DNA from: Ascidia mentula
Lineage: Eukaryota; Chordata; Ascidiacea; Phlebobranchia; Ascidiidae
Direction of reading: 5' to 3'
DNA length: 64,000 nucleotides
NCBI GenBank assembly: GCA_947561715.1
Contig: OX387202.1
Span: 8,197,001 to 8,261,000 of the forward strand
The translations under genes and the position numbers were made by a program. Of this stretch, positions 35,601-51,100 are shown one piece after another. The notes under the pieces are model-generated. The model worked only from the letters and a program-made list of their open reading frames with translations, was not told the DNA's origin and did not search any database. Position 1 is the first letter of the stretch. Each line of letters starts with the position of its first letter.

Positions 35601-38600
35601 TGTAACTGTGCGATTTCAGCACTTGTCCATTTTGCAGTATATGATTTTTCGATGAAAAATATTTTTTTGCAGTACAAGCTTTATTATACAGAGGAAAACG
35701 CTGATACTCCAGTATTCCTTTTGCGGTTGCACAACGTATGTAACTATGCGATTTCAGCACTTGTCCATTTTGCAGTATATGACTTTTCGATGAAAAATAT
35801 TTTTTTGCAGTACAAGCATTATTATACAGTGGAAAACGCTGATACTCCAGTATTGCTTTTGCGGTTGCACACCGTATGTAACTATGCGATTTCAGCACTT
35901 GTCCATTTTGCAGTATATGACTTTTCGATAAAAAATAATTTTTTTCAGTACAAGCTTTATTATACGGTGGAAAACGTTGATACTCCAGTATTGCTTGTGC
36001 GGTTGCACAACGTATGTAACTATCAGATTTCAGCACTTGTCCATTTTGCAGTGTATGACATTTCGATAAAAAATATTTTTTTTCAGTACAAGCTTTATTA
36101 TACAGTGGAAAACGCTGATACTCCAGTATTGCTTTTGCGGTTGCACAACGTATGTAACTGTGCGATTTCAGCACTTGTCCATTTTGCAGTATATGATTTT
36201 TCGATGAAAAATATTTTTTTGCAGTACAAGCTTTATTATACAGAGGAAAACGCTGATACTCCAGTATTGCATTTGCGGTTGCACAACGTATGTAACTGTG
36301 CAATTTCAGCACTTGTCCATTTTGCAGTATATGACTTTTCGATAAAAAATATTTTTTTGCGGTACAAGCTTTATTATACAGTGGAAAACGCTGATACTCC
36401 AGTATTGCTTTTGCGGTTGCACAACGTATGTAACTATGCGATTTCAGCACTTGTCCATTTTGCAGTGTATGACTTTTCGATGAAAAATAATTTTTTTCAG
36501 TACAAGCTTTATTATACAGTGGAAAACGCTGATACTCCAGTATTGCTTTTGCGGTTGCACAACGTCTGCAACTATGCGATTTCAGCACTTGTCCATTTTG
36601 CAGTACATGACTTTTCGATGAAAAATATTTTTTTGCAGTACAAGCTTTATTATACAGTGGAAAACGCTGATACTCCAGTATTGCTTTTGCGGTTGCACAA
36701 CGTATGTAAGTGTGGAATTTCAGCCCTTGTCCATTTTGCAGTATATGACTTTTCGATGAAAAATATTTTTTTGCAGTACAAGCTTTATTGTACTGTGGAA
36801 AACGCTGATACTCCAGTATTGCTTTTGCGGTTGAACAACGTATGTAACTATGCGATTTCAGCACTTGTCCATTTTGCAGTATATGACTTTTCGATGAAAA
36901 ATATTTTTTTGCAGTACAAGCATTATTATACAGTGGAAAACGCTGATACTCCAGTATTGCTTTTGCGGTTGCACAACGTATGTAACTATGCGATTTCAGC
37001 ACTTGTCCATTTTGCAGTATATGACTTTTCGATAAAAAATAATTTTTTTCAGTACAAGCTTTATTATACGGTGGAAAACGCTGATACTCCAGTATTGCTT
37101 GTGCGGTTGCACAACGTATGTAACTATCAGATTTCAGCACTTGTCCATTTTGCAGTATATGATTTTTCGATGAAAAATATTTTTTTGCAGTACAAGCTTT
37201 ATTATACAGAGGAAAACGCTGATACTCCAGTATTGCATTTGCGGTTGCACAACGTATGTAACTGTGCAATTTCAGCACTTGTCCATTTTGCAGTATATGA
37301 CTTTTCGATAAAAAATATTTTTTTGCGGTACAAGCTTTATTATACAGTGGAAAACGCTGATACTCCAGTATTGCTTTTGCGGTTGCACAACGTATGTAAC
37401 TATGCGATTTCAGCACTTGTCCATTTTGCAGTGTATGACTTTTCGATGAAAAATAATTTTTTTCAGTACAAGCTTTATTATACAGTGGAAAACGCTGATA
37501 CTCCAGTATTGCTTTTGCGGTTGCACAACGTCTGCAACTATGCGATTTCAGCACTTGTCCATTTTGCAGTACATGACTTTTCGATGAAAAATATTTTTTT
37601 GCAGTACAAGCTTTATTATACTGTGGAAAACGCTGATACTCCAGTATTGCTTTTGCGGTTGCACAACGTATGTAAGTGTGGAATTTCAGCCCTTGTCCAT
37701 TTTGCAGTATATGACTTTTCGATGAAAAATATTTTTTTGCAGTACAAGCTTTATTGTACTGTGGAAAACGCTGATACTCCAGTATTGCTTTTGCGGTTGA
37801 ACAACGTATGTAACTATGCGATTTCAGCACTTGTCCATTTTGCAGTATATGACTTTTCGATAAAAAATAATTTTTTTCAGTACAAGCTTTATTATACAGT
37901 GGAAAACGCTGATACTCCAGTATTCCTTTTGCGGTTGCACAACGTATGTAACTATGCGATTTCAGCACTTGTCCATTTTGCAGTATATGACTTTTCGATG
38001 AAAAATATTTTTTTGCAGTAAAAGCTTTATTATACAGTGGAAAACGCTGATACTCCAGTATTCCTTTTGCGGTTGCACAACGTATGTAACTATGCGATTT
38101 CAGCACTTGTCCATTTTGCAGTATATGACTTTTCGATGAAAAATATTTTTTTGCAGTACAAGCATTATTATACAGTGGAAAACGCTGATACTCCAGTATT
38201 GCTTTTGCGGTTGAACAACGTATGTAACTATGCGATTTCAGCACTTGTCCATTTTGCAGTATATGACTTTTCCATGAAAAATATTTTTTTGCAGTACAAG
38301 CTTTATTATACAGTGGAAAGCGCTGATACTCCAGTATTGCTTTTGCGGTTGCACAACGTATGTAACTATGCGATTTCAGCACTTGTCCATTTTGCAGTAT
38401 ATGACTTTTCGATGAAAAATATTTTTTTGCAGTACAAGCTTTATTATACAGTGGAAAACGCTGATACTCCAGTATTGCTTTTGCGGTTGCACAACGTATG
38501 TAACTATGCGATTTCAGCACTTGTCCATTTTGCAGTATATGACTTTTCGATAAAAAATAATTTTTTTCAGTACAAGCTTTATTATACGGTGGAAAACGCT

Positions 38601-41210
38601 GATACTCCAGTATTCCTTTTGCGGTTGCACAACGTATGTAACTATGCGATTTCAGCACTTGTCCATTTTGCAGTATATGACTTTTCGATGAAAAATATTT
38701 TTTTGCAGTAAAAGCTTTATTATACAGTGGAAAACGCTGATACTCCAGTATTCTTTTTGCGGTTGCACAACGTATGTAACTATGCGATTTCAGCACTTGT
38801 CCATTTTGCAGTATATGACTTTTCGATGAAAAATATTTTTTTGCAGTACAAGCATTATTATACAGTGGAAAACGCTGATACTCCAGTATTCCTTTTGCGG
38901 TTGCACAACGTATGTAACTATGCGATTTCAGCACTTGTCCATTTTGCAGTATATGACTTTTCGATGAAAAATATTTTTTTGCAGTACAAGCTTTATTATA
39001 CGGTGGAAAACGCTGATACTCCAGTATTGCTTGTGCGGTTGCACAACGTATGTAACTATCAGATTTCAGCACTTGTCCATTTTGCAGTGTATGACATTTC
39101 GATAAAAAATATTTTTTTTCAGTACAAGCTTTATTATACAGTGGAAAACGCTGATACTCCAGTATTGCTTTTGCGGTTGCACAACGTATGTAACTGTGCG
39201 ATTTCAGCACTTGTCCATTTTGCAGTATATGATTTTTCGATGAAAAATATTTTTTTGCAGTACAAGCTTTATTATACAGAGGAAAACGCTGATACTCCAG
39301 TATTGCATTTGCGGTTGCACAACGTATGTAACTGTGCAATTTCAGCACTTGTCCATTTTGCAGTATATGACTTTTCGATAAAAAATATTTTTTTGCGGTA
39401 CAAGCTTTATTATACAGTGGAAAACGCTGATACTCCAGTATTGCTTTTGCGGTTGCACAACGTATGTAACTATGCGATTTCAGCACTTGTCCATTTTGCA
39501 GTGTATGACTTTTCGATAAAAAATAATTTTTTTCAGTACAAGCTTTATTATACGGTGGAAAACGCTGATACTCCAGTATTGCTTGTGCGGTTGCACAACG
39601 TATGTAACTATCAGATTTCAGCACTTGTCCATTTTGCAGTGTATGACATTTCGATAAAAAATATTTTTTTTCAGTACAAGCTTTATTATACAGTGGAAAA
39701 CGCTGATACTCCAGTATTGCTTTTGCGGTTGCACAACGTATGTAACTGTGCGATTTCAGCACTTGTCCATTTTGCAGTATATGATTTTTCGATGAAAAAT
39801 ATTTTTTTGCAGTACAAGCTTTATTATACAGAGGAAAACGCTGATACTCCAGTATTGCATTTGCGGTTGCACAACGTATGTAACTGTGCAATTTCAGCAC
39901 TTGTCCATTTTGCAGTATATGACTTTTCGATAAAAAATATTTTTTTGCGGTACAAGCTTTATTATACAGTGGAAAGCGCTGATACTCCAGTATTGCTTTT
40001 GCGGTTGCACAACGTATGTAACTATGCGATTTCAGCACTTGTCCATTTTGCAGTATATGACTTTTCGATAAAAAATAATTTTTTTCAGTACAAGCTTTAT
40101 TATACAGTGGAAAACGCTGATACTCCAGTATTCCTTTTGCGGTTGCACAACGTATGTAACTATGCGATTTCAGCACTTGTCCATTTTGCAGTATATGACT
40201 TTTCGATGAAAAATATTTTTTTGCAGTAAAAGCTTTATTATACAGTGGATAACGCTGATACTCCAGTATTCCTTTTGCGGTTGCACAACGTATGTAACTA
40301 TGCGATTTCAGCACTTGTCCATTTTGCAGTATATGACTTTTCGATGAAAAATATTTTTTTGCAGTACAAGCATTATTATACAGTGGAAAACGCTGATACT
40401 CCAGTATTGCTTTTGCGGTTGCACAACGTATGTAACTATGCGATTTCAGCACTTGTCCATTTTGCAGTATATGACTTTTCGATAAAAAATAATTTTTTTC
40501 TGTACAAGCTTTATTATACGGTGGAAAACGCTGATACTCCAGTATTGCTTTTGCGGTTGCACAATGTATGTAACTATGCGATTTCAGCACTTGTCCATTT
40601 TGCAGTATATGACTTTTCGATGAAAAATATTTTTTTGCAGTACAAGCTTTATTATACAGTGGAAAACGCTGATACTCCAGTATTGCTTTTGCGGTTGCAC
40701 AACGTATGTAACTATGCGATTTCAGCACTTGTCCATTTTGCAGTATATGACTTTTCGATAAAAAATAATTTTTTTCAGTACAAGCTTTATTATACAGTGG
40801 AAAACGCTGATACTCCAGTATTCCTTTTGCGGTTGCACAACGTATGTAACTATGCGATTTCCGCACTTGTCCATTTTGCAGTATATGACTTTTCGATGAA
40901 AAATATTTTTTTGCAGTAAAAGCTTTATTATACAGTGGAAAACGCTGATACTCCAGTATTCCTTTTGCGGTTGCACAACGTATGTAACTATGCGATTTCA
41001 GCACTTGTCCATTTTGCAGTATATGACTTTTCGATGAAAAATATTTTTTTGCAGTACAAGCATTATTATACAGTGGAAAACGCTGATACTCCAGTATTCC
41101 TTTTGCGGTTGCACAACGTATGTAACTATGCGATTTCAGCACTTGTCCATTTTGCAGTATATGACTTTTCGATGAAAAATATTTTTTTGCAGTAAAAGCT
41201 TTATTATACA

Positions 41211-42866
41211 GTGGAAAACGCTGATACTCCAGTATTCTTTTTGCGGTTGCACAACGTATGTAACTATGCGATTTCAGCACTTGTCCATTTTGCAGTATAT
41301 GACTTTTCGATGAAAAATATTTTTTTGCAGTACAAGCATTATTATACAGTGGAAAACGCTGATACTCCAGTATTGCTTGTGCGGTTGCACAACGTATGTA
41401 ACTATCAGATTTCAGCACTTGTCCATTTTGCAGTGTATGACATTTCGATAAAAAATATTTTTTTTCAGTACAAGCTTTATTATACAGTGGAAAACGCTGA
41501 TACTCCAGTATTGCTTTTGCGGTTGCACAACGTATGTAACTGTGCGATTTCAGCACTTGTCCATTTTGCAGTATATGATTTTTCGATGAAAAATATTTTT
41601 TTGCAGTACAAGCTTTATTATACAGAGGAAAACGCTGATACTCCAGTATTGCATTTGCGGTTGCACAACGTATGTAACTGTGCAATTTCAGCACTTGTCC
41701 ATTTTGCAGTATATGACTTTTCGATAAAAAATATTTTTTTGCGGTACAAGCTTTATTATACAGTGGAAAGCGCTGATACTCCAGTATTGCTTTTGCGGTT
41801 GCACAACGTATGTAACTATGCGATTTCAGCACTTGTCCATTTTGCAGTATATGACTTTTCGATAAAAAATAATTTTTTTCAGTACAAGCTTTATTATACA
41901 GTGGAAAACGCTGATACTCCAGTATTCCTTTTGCGGTTGCACAACGTATGTAACTATGCGATTTCAGCACTTGTCCATTTTGCAGTATATGACTTTTCGA
42001 TGAAAAATATTTTTTTGCAGTAAAAGCTTTATTATACAGTGGATAACGCTGATACTCCAGTATTCTTTTTGCGGTTGCACAACGTATGTAACTATGCGAT
42101 TTCAGCACTTGTCCATTTTGCAGTATATGACTTTTCGATGAAAAATATTTTTTTGCAGTACAAGCATTATTATACAGTGGAAAACGCTGATACTCCAGTA
42201 TTGCTTGTGCGGTTGCACAACGTATGTAACTATCAGATTTCAGCACTTGTCCATTTTGCAGTGTATGACATTTCGATAAAAAATATTTTTTTTCAGTACA
42301 AGCTTTATTATACAGTGGAAAACGCTGATACTCCAGTATTGCTTTTGCGGTTGCACAACGTATGTAACTGTGCGATTTCAGCACTTGTCCATTTTGCAGT
42401 ATATGATTTTTCGATGAAAAATATTTTTTTGCAGTACAAGCTTTATTATACAGAGGAAAACGCTGATACTCCAGTATTGCATTTGCGGTTGCACAACGTA
42501 TGTAACTGTGCAATTTCAGCACTTGTCCATTTTGCAGTATATGACTTTTCGATAAAAAATATTTTTTTGCGGTACAAGCTTTATTATACAGTGGAAAGCG
42601 CTGATACTCCAGTATTGCTTTTGCGGTTGCACAACGTATGTAACTATGCGATTTCAGCACTTGTCCATTTTGCAGTATATGACTTTTCGATAAAAAATAA
42701 TTTTTTTCAGTACAAGCTTTATTATACAGTGGAAAACGCTGATACTCCAGTATTCCTTTTGCGGTTGCACAACGTATGTAACTATGCGATTTCAGCACTT
42801 GTCCATTGTGCAGTATATGACTTTTCGATGAAAAATATTTTTTTGCAGTAAAAGCTTTATTATACA
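41211..42866 (+). repeat. 828-bp (6-monomer) local tandem duplication
   Basis: Monomers at 41211-42038 repeat at 42039-42866. Both begin with a CCAGTATTCTTTTTGC monomer and contain the C-D-E-J series in the same order. The copies differ at a few bases, for example GTGGATAACG at 42036 onward and CCATTGTGCAG near 42803. Confidence 0.85.
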
Positions 42867-45350
42867 GTGGATAACGCTGATACTCCAGTATTCCTTTTGC
42901 GGTTGCACAACGTATGTAACTATGCGATTTCAGCACTTGTCCATTTTGCAGTATATGACTTTTCGATGAAAAATATTTTTTTGCAGTACAAGCATTATTA
43001 TACAGTGGAAAACGCTGATACTCCAGTATTGCTTTTGCGGTTGCACAACGTATGTAACTATGCGATTTCAGCACTTGTCCATTTTGCAGTATATGACTTT
43101 TCGATAAAAAATAATTTTTTTCTGTACAAGCTTTATTATACGGTGGAAAACGCTGATACTCCAGTATTGCTTTTGCGGTTGCACAATGTATGTAACTATG
43201 CGATTTCAGCACTTGTCCATTTTGCAGTATATGACTTTTCGATGAAAAATATTTTTTTGCAGTACAAGCTTTATTATACAGTGGAAAACGCTGATACTCC
43301 AGTATTGCTTTTGCGGTTGCACAACGTATGTAACTATGCGATTTCAGCACTTGTCCATTTTGCAGTATATGACTTTTCGATAAAAAATAATTTTTTTCAG
43401 TACAAGCTTTATTATACAGTGGAAAACGCTGATACTCCAGTATTCCTTTTGCGGTTGCACAACGTATGTAACTATGCGATTTCAGCACTTGTCCATTTTG
43501 CAGTATATGACTTTTCGATGAAAAATATTTTTTTGCAGTAAAAGCTTTATTATACAGTGGAAAACGCTGATACTCCAGTATTCCTTTTGCGGTTGCACAA
43601 CGTATGTAACTATGCGATTTCAGCACTTGTCCATTTTGCAGTATATGACTTTTCGATGAAAAATATTTTTTTGCAGTACAAGCATTATTATACAGTGGAA
43701 AACGCTGATACTCCAGTATTCCTTTTGCGGTTGCACAACGTATGTAACTATGCGATTTCAGCACTTGTCCATTTTGCAGTATATGACTTTTCGATGAAAA
43801 ATATTTTTTTGCAGTAAAAGCTTTATTATACAGTGGAAAACGCTGATACTCCAGTATTCTTTTTGCGGTTGCACAACGTATGTAACTATGCGATTTCAGC
43901 ACTTGTCCATTTTGCAGTATATGACTTTTCGATGAAAAATATTTTTTTGCAGTACAAGCATTATTATACAGTGGAAAACGCTGATACTCCAGTATTGCTT
44001 TTGCGGTTGCACAACGTATGTAACTATGCGATTTCAGCACTTGTCCATTTTGCAGTATATGACTTTTCGATAAAAAATAATTTTTTTCAGTACAAGCTTT
44101 ATTATACGGTGGAAAACGCTGATACTCCAGTATTGCTTGTGCGGTTGCACAACGTATGTAACTATCAGATTTCAGCACTTGTCCATTTTGCAGTGTATGA
44201 CATTTCGATAAAAAATATTTTTTTTCAGTACAAGCTTTATTATACAGTGGAAAACGCTGATACTCCAGTATTGCTTTTGCGGTTGCACAACGTATGTAAC
44301 TGTGCGATTTCAGCACTTGTCCATTTTGCAGTATATGATTTTTCGATGAAAAATATTTTTTTGCAGTACAAGCTTTATTATACAGAGGAAAACGCTGATA
44401 CTCCAGTATTGCATTTGCGGTTGCACAACGTATGTAACTGTGCAATTTCAGCACTTGTCCATTTTGCAGTATATGACTTTTCGATAAAAAATATTTTTTT
44501 GCGGTACAAGCTTTATTATACAGTGGAAAACGCTGATACTCCAGTATTGCTTTTGCGGTTGCACAACGTATGTAACTATGCGATTTCAGCACTTGTCCAT
44601 TTTGCAGTGTATGACTTTTCGATAAAAAATAATTTTTTTCAGTACAAGCTTTATTATACAGTGGAAAACGCTGATACTCCAGTATTGCTTTTGCGGTTGC
44701 ACAACGTCTGCAACAATGCGATTTCAGCACTTGTCCATTTTGCAGTACATGACTTTTCGATGAAAAATATTTTTTTGCAGTACAAGCTTTATTATACAGT
44801 GGAAAACGCTGATACTCCAGTATTGCTTTTGCGGTTGCACAACGTATGTAAGTGTGGAATTTCATCCCTTGTCCATTTTGCAGTATATGACTTTTCGATG
44901 AAAAATATTTTTTTGCAGTACAAGCTTTATTGTACTGTGGAAAACGCTGATACTCCAGTATTGCTTTTGCGGTTGAACAACGTATGTAACTATGCGATTT
45001 CAGCACTTGTCCATTTTGCAGTATATGACTTTTCCATGAAAAATATTTTTTTGCAGTACAAGCTTTATTATACAGTGGAAAGCGCTGATACTCCAGTATT
45101 GCTTTTGCGGTTGCACAACGTATGTAACTATGCGATTTCAGCACTTGTCCATTTTGCAGTATATGACTTTTCGATGAAAAATATTTTTTTGCAGTACAAG
45201 CTTTATTATACAGTGGAAAACGCTGATACTCCAGTATTGCTTTTGCGGTTGCACAACGTATGTAACTATGCGATTTCAGCACTTGTCCATTTTGCAGTAT
45301 ATGACTTTTCGATGAAAAATATTTTTTTGCAGTAAAAGCTTTATTATACA

Positions 45351-48110
45351 GTGGAAAACGCTGATACTCCAGTATTCCTTTTGCGGTTGCACAACGTATG
45401 TAACTATGCGATTTCAGCACTTGTCCATTTTGCAGTATATGACTTTTCGATGAAAAATATTTTTTTGCAGTACAAGCATTATTATACAGTGGAAAACGCT
45501 GATACTCCAGTATTGCTTTTGCGGTTGCACACCGTATGTAACTATGCGATTTCAGCACTTGTCCATTTTGCAGTATATGACTTTTCGATAAAAAATAATT
45601 TTTTTCAGTACAAGCTTTATTATACGGTGGAAAACGCTGATACTCCAGTATTGCTTGTGCGGTTGCACAACGTATGTAACTATCAGATTTCAGCACTTGT
45701 CCATTTTGCAGTGTATGACATTTCGATAAAAAATATTTTTTTTCAGTACAAGCTTTATTATACAGTGGAAAACGCTGATACTCCAGTATTGCTTTTGCGG
45801 TTGCACAACGTATGTAACTGTGCGATTTCAGCACTTGTCCATTTTGCAGTATATGATTTTTCGATGAAAAATATTTTTTTGCAGTACAAGCTTTATTATA
45901 CAGAGGAAAACGCTGATACTCCAGTATTCCTTTTGCGGTTGCACAACGTATGTAACTATGCGATTTCAGCACTTGTCCACTTTGCAGTATATGACTTTTC
46001 GATGAAAAATATTTTTTTGCAGTACAAGCATTATTATACAGTGGAAAACGCTGATACTCCAGTATTGCTTTTGCGGTTGCACACCGTATGTAACTATGCG
46101 ATTTCAGCACTTGTCCATTTTGCAGTATATGACTTTTCGATAAAAAATAATTTTTTTCAGTACAAGCTTTATTATACGGTGGAAAACGCTGATACTCCAG
46201 TATTGCTTGTGCGGTTGCACAACGTATGTAACTATCAGATTTCAGCACTTGTCCATTTTGCAGTGTATGACATTTCGATAAAAAATATTTTTTTTCAGTA
46301 CAAGCTTTATTATACAGTGGAAAACGCTGATACTCCAGTATTGCTTTTGCGGTTGCACAACGTATGTAACTGTGCGATTTCAGCACTTGTCCATTTTGCA
46401 GTATATGATTTTTCGATGAAAAATATTTTTTTGCAGTACAAGCTTTATTATACAGAGGAAAACGCTGATACTCCAGTATTCCTTTTGCGGTTGCACAACG
46501 TATGTAACTATGCGATTTCAGCACTTGTCCATTTTGCAGTATATGACTTTTCGATGAAAAATATTTTTTTGCAGTACAAGCATTATTATACAGTGGAAAA
46601 CGCTGATACTCCAGTATTGCTTTTGCGGTTGCACACCGTATGTAACTATGCGATTTCAGCACTTGTCCATTTTGCAGTATATGACTTTTCGATAAAAAAT
46701 ATTTTTTTTCAGTACAAGCTTTATTATACGGTGGAAAACGTTGATACTCCAGTATTGCTTGTGCGGTTGCACAACGTATGTAACTATCAGATTTCAGCAC
46801 TTGTCCATTTTGCAGTGTATGACATTTCGATAAAAAATATTTTTTTTCAGTACAAGCTTTATTATACAGTGGAAAACGCTGATACTCCAGTATTGCTTTT
46901 GCGGTTGCACAACGTATGTAACTGTGCGATTTCAGCACTTGTCCATTTTGCAGTATATGATTTTTCGATGAAAAATATTTTTTTGCAGTACAAGCTTTAT
47001 TATACAGAGGAAAACGCTGATACTCCAGTATTGCATTTGCGGTTGCACAACGTATGTAACTGTGCAATTTCAGCACTTGTCCATTTTGCAGTATATGACT
47101 TTTCGATAAAAAATATTTTTTTGCGGTACAAGCTTTATTATACAGTGGAAAACGCTGATACTCCAGTATTGCTTTTGCGGTTGCACAACGTATGTAACTA
47201 TGCGATTTCAGCACTTGTCCATTTTGCAGTGTATGACTTTTCGATGAAAAATAATTTTTTTCAGTACAAGCTTTATTATACAGTGGAAAACGCTGATACT
47301 CCAGTATTGCTTTTGCGGTTGCACAACGTCTGCAACTATGCGATTTCAGCACTTGTCCATTTTGCAGTACATGACTTTTCGATGAAAAATATTTTTTTGC
47401 AGTACAAGCTTTATTATACAGTGGAAAACGCTGATACTCCAGTATTGCTTTTGCGGTTGCACAACGTATGTAAGTGTGGAATTTCAGCCCTTGTCCATTT
47501 TGCAGTATATGACTTTTCGATGAAAAATATTTTTTTGCAGTACAAGCTTTATTGTACTGTGGAAAACGCTGATACTCCAGTATTGCTTTTGCGGTTGAAC
47601 AACGTATGTAACTATGCGATTTCAGCACTTGTCCATTTTGCAGTATATGACTTTTCCATGAAAAATATTTTTTTGCAGTACAAGCTTTATTATACAGTGG
47701 AAAGCGCTGATACTCCAGTATTGCTTTTGCGGTTGCACAACGTATGTAACTATGCGATTTCAGCACTTGTCCATTTTGCAGTATATGACTTTTCGATGAA
47801 AAATATTTTTTTGCAGTACAAGCTTTATTATACAGTGGAAAACGATGATACTCTAGTATTGCTTTTGCGGTTGCACAACGTATGTAACTATGCGATTTCA
47901 GCACTTGTCCATTTTGCAGTATATGACTTTTCGATAAAAAATAATTTTTTTCAGTACAAGCTTTATTATACAGTGGAAAACGCTGATACTCCAGTATTCC
48001 TTTTGCGGTTGCACAACGTATGTAACTATGCGATTTCAGCACTTGTCCATTTTGCAGTATATGACTTTTCGATGAAAAATATTTTTTTGCAGTAAAAGCT
48101 TTATTATACA
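45351..48110 (+). repeat. 2760-bp twenty-monomer block, copy 2
   Basis: Same monomer order and same rare tags as 19269-22028: CCACTTTGC near 45978, AACGTTGATACTCC near 46738 and ACGATGATACTCTAG near 47840. Few substitutions separate the two copies; one is ATATTTTTTTTC near 46700 where copy 1 has ATAATTTTTTTC. The match continues to the right into a region shared with 30447-34433. Confidence 0.85.
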
Positions 48111-51100
48111 GTGGAAAACGCTGATACTCCAGTATTCCTTTTGCGGTTGCACAACGTATGTAACTATGCGATTTCAGCACTTGTCCATTTTGCAGTATAT
48201 GACTTTTCGATGAAAAATATTTTTTTGCAGTACAAGCATTATTATACAGTGGAAAACGCTGATACTCCAGTATTGCTTTTGCGGTTGCACAACGTATGTA
48301 ACTATGCGATTTCAGCACTTGTCCATTTTGCAGTATATGACTTTTCGATAAAAAATAATTTTTTTCAGTACAAGCTTTATTATACAGTGGAAAACGCTGA
48401 TACTCCAGTATTGCTTTTGCGGTTGCACAACGTATGTAACTATGCGATTTCAGCACTTGTCCATTTTGCAGTATATGACTTTTCGATGAAAAATATTTTT
48501 TTGCAGTACAAGCTTTATTATACAGTGGAAAACGCTGATACTCCAGTATTGCTTTTGCGGTTGCACAACGTATGTAACTATGCGATTTCAGCACTTGTCC
48601 ATTTTGCAGTATATGACTTTTCGATAAAAAATAATTTTTTTCAGTACAAGCTTTATTATACAGTGGAAAACGCTGATACTCCAGTATTCCTTTTGCGGTT
48701 GCACAACGTATGTAACTATGCGATTTCAGCACTTGTCCATTTTGCAGTATATGACTTTTCGATGAAAAATATTTTTTTGCAGTAAAAGCTTTATTATACA
48801 GTGGAAAACGCTGATACTCCAGTATTCCTTTTGCGGTTGCACAACGTATGTAACTATGCGATTTCAGCACTTGTCCATTTTGCAGTATATGACTTTTCGA
48901 TGAAAAATATTTTTTTGCAGTACAAGCATTATTATACAGTGGAAAACGCTGATACTCCAGTATTCCTTTTGCGGTTGCACAACGTATGTAACTATGCGAT
49001 TTCAGCACTTGTCCATTTTGCAGTATATGACTTTTCGATGAAAAATATTTTTTTGCAGTAAAAGCTTTATTATACAGTGGAAAACGCTGATACTCCAGTA
49101 TTCCTTTTGCGGTTGCACAACGTATGTAACTATACGATTTCAGCACTTGTCCATTTTGCAGTATATGACTTTTCGATGAAAAATATTTTTTTGCAGTACA
49201 AGCATTATTATACAGTGGAAAACGCTGATACTCCAGTATTGCTTTTGCGGTTGCACAACGTATGTAACTATGCGATTTCAGCACTTGTCCATTTTGCAGT
49301 ATATGACTTTTCGATAAAAAATATTTTTTTGCGGTACAAGCTTTATTATACAGTGGAAAACGCTGATACTCCAGTATTGCTTTTGCGGTTGCACAACGTA
49401 TGTAACTATGCGATTTCAGCACTTGTCCATTTTGCAGTGTATGACTTTTCGATGAAAAATAATTTTTTTCAGTACAAGCTTTATTATACAGTGGAAAACG
49501 CTGATACTCCAGTATTGCTTTTGCGGTTGCACAACGTCTGCAACTATGCGATTTCAGCACTTGTCCATTTTGCAGTACATGACTTTTCGATGAAAAATAT
49601 TTTTTTGCAGTACAAGCTTTATTATACAGTGGAAAACGCTGATACTCCAGTATTGCTTTTGCGGTTGCACAACGTATGTAAGTGTGGAATTTCAGCCCTT
49701 GTCCATTTTGCAGTATATGACTTTTCGATGAAAAATATTTTTTTGCAGTACAAGCTTTATTGTACTGTGGAAAACGCTGATACTCCAGTATTGCTTTTGC
49801 GGTTGAACAACGTATGTAACTATGCGATTTCAGCACTTGTCCATTTTGCAGTATATGACTTTTCCATGAAAAATATTTTTTTGCAGTACAAGCTTTATTA
49901 TACAGTGGAAAGCGCTGATACTCCAGTATTGCTTTTGCGGTTGCACAACGTATGTAACTATGCGATTTCAGCACTTGTCCATTTTGCAGTATATGACTTT
50001 TCGATGAAAAATATTTTTTTGCAGTACAAGCTTTATTATACAGTGGAAAACGCTGATACTCCAGTATTGCTTTTGCGGTTGCACAACGTATGTAACTATG
50101 CGATTTCAGCACTTGTCCATTTTGCAGTATATGACTTTTCGATAAAAAATAATTTTTTTCAGTACAAGCTTTATTATACAGTGGAAAACGCTGATACTCC
50201 AGTATTCCTTTTGCGGTTGCACAACGTATGTAACTATGCGATTTCAGCACTTGTCCATTTTGCAGTATATGACTTTTCGATGAAAAATATTTTTTTGCAG
50301 TAAAAGCTTTATTATACAGTGGAAAACGCTGATACTCCAGTATTCCTTTTGCGGTTGCACAACGTATGTAACTATGCGATTTCAGCACTTGTCCATTTTG
50401 CAGTATATGACTTTTCGATGAAAAATATTTTTTTGCAGTACAAGCATTATTATACAGTGGAAAACGCTGATACTCCAGTATTGCTTTTGCGGTTGCACAA
50501 CGTATGTAACTATGCGATTTCAGCACTTGTCCATTTTGCAGTATATGACTTTTCGATAAAAAATAATTTTTTTCAGTACAAGCTTTATTATACAGTGGAA
50601 AACGCTGATACTCCAGTATTGCTTTTGCGGTTGCACAACGTATGTAACTATGCGATTTCAGCACTTGTCCATTTTGCAGTATATGACTTTTCGATGAAAA
50701 ATATTTTTTTGCAGTACAAGCTTTATTATACAGTGGAAAACGCTGATACTCCAGTATTGCTTTTGCGGTTGCACAACGTATGTAACTATGCGATTTCAGC
50801 ACTTGTCCATTTTGCAGTATATGACTTTTCGATAAAAAATAATTTTTTTCAGTACAAGCTTTATTATACAGTGGAAAACGCTGATACTCCAGTATTCCTT
50901 TTGCGGTTGCACAACGTATGTAACTATGCGATTTCAGCACTTGTCCATTTTGCAGTATATGACTTTTCGATGAAAAATATTTTTTTGCAGTAAAAGCTTT
51001 ATTATACAGTGGAAAACGCTGATACTCCAGTATTCCTTTTGCGGTTGCACAACGTATGTAACTATGCGATTTCAGCACTTGTCCATTTTGCAGTATATGA

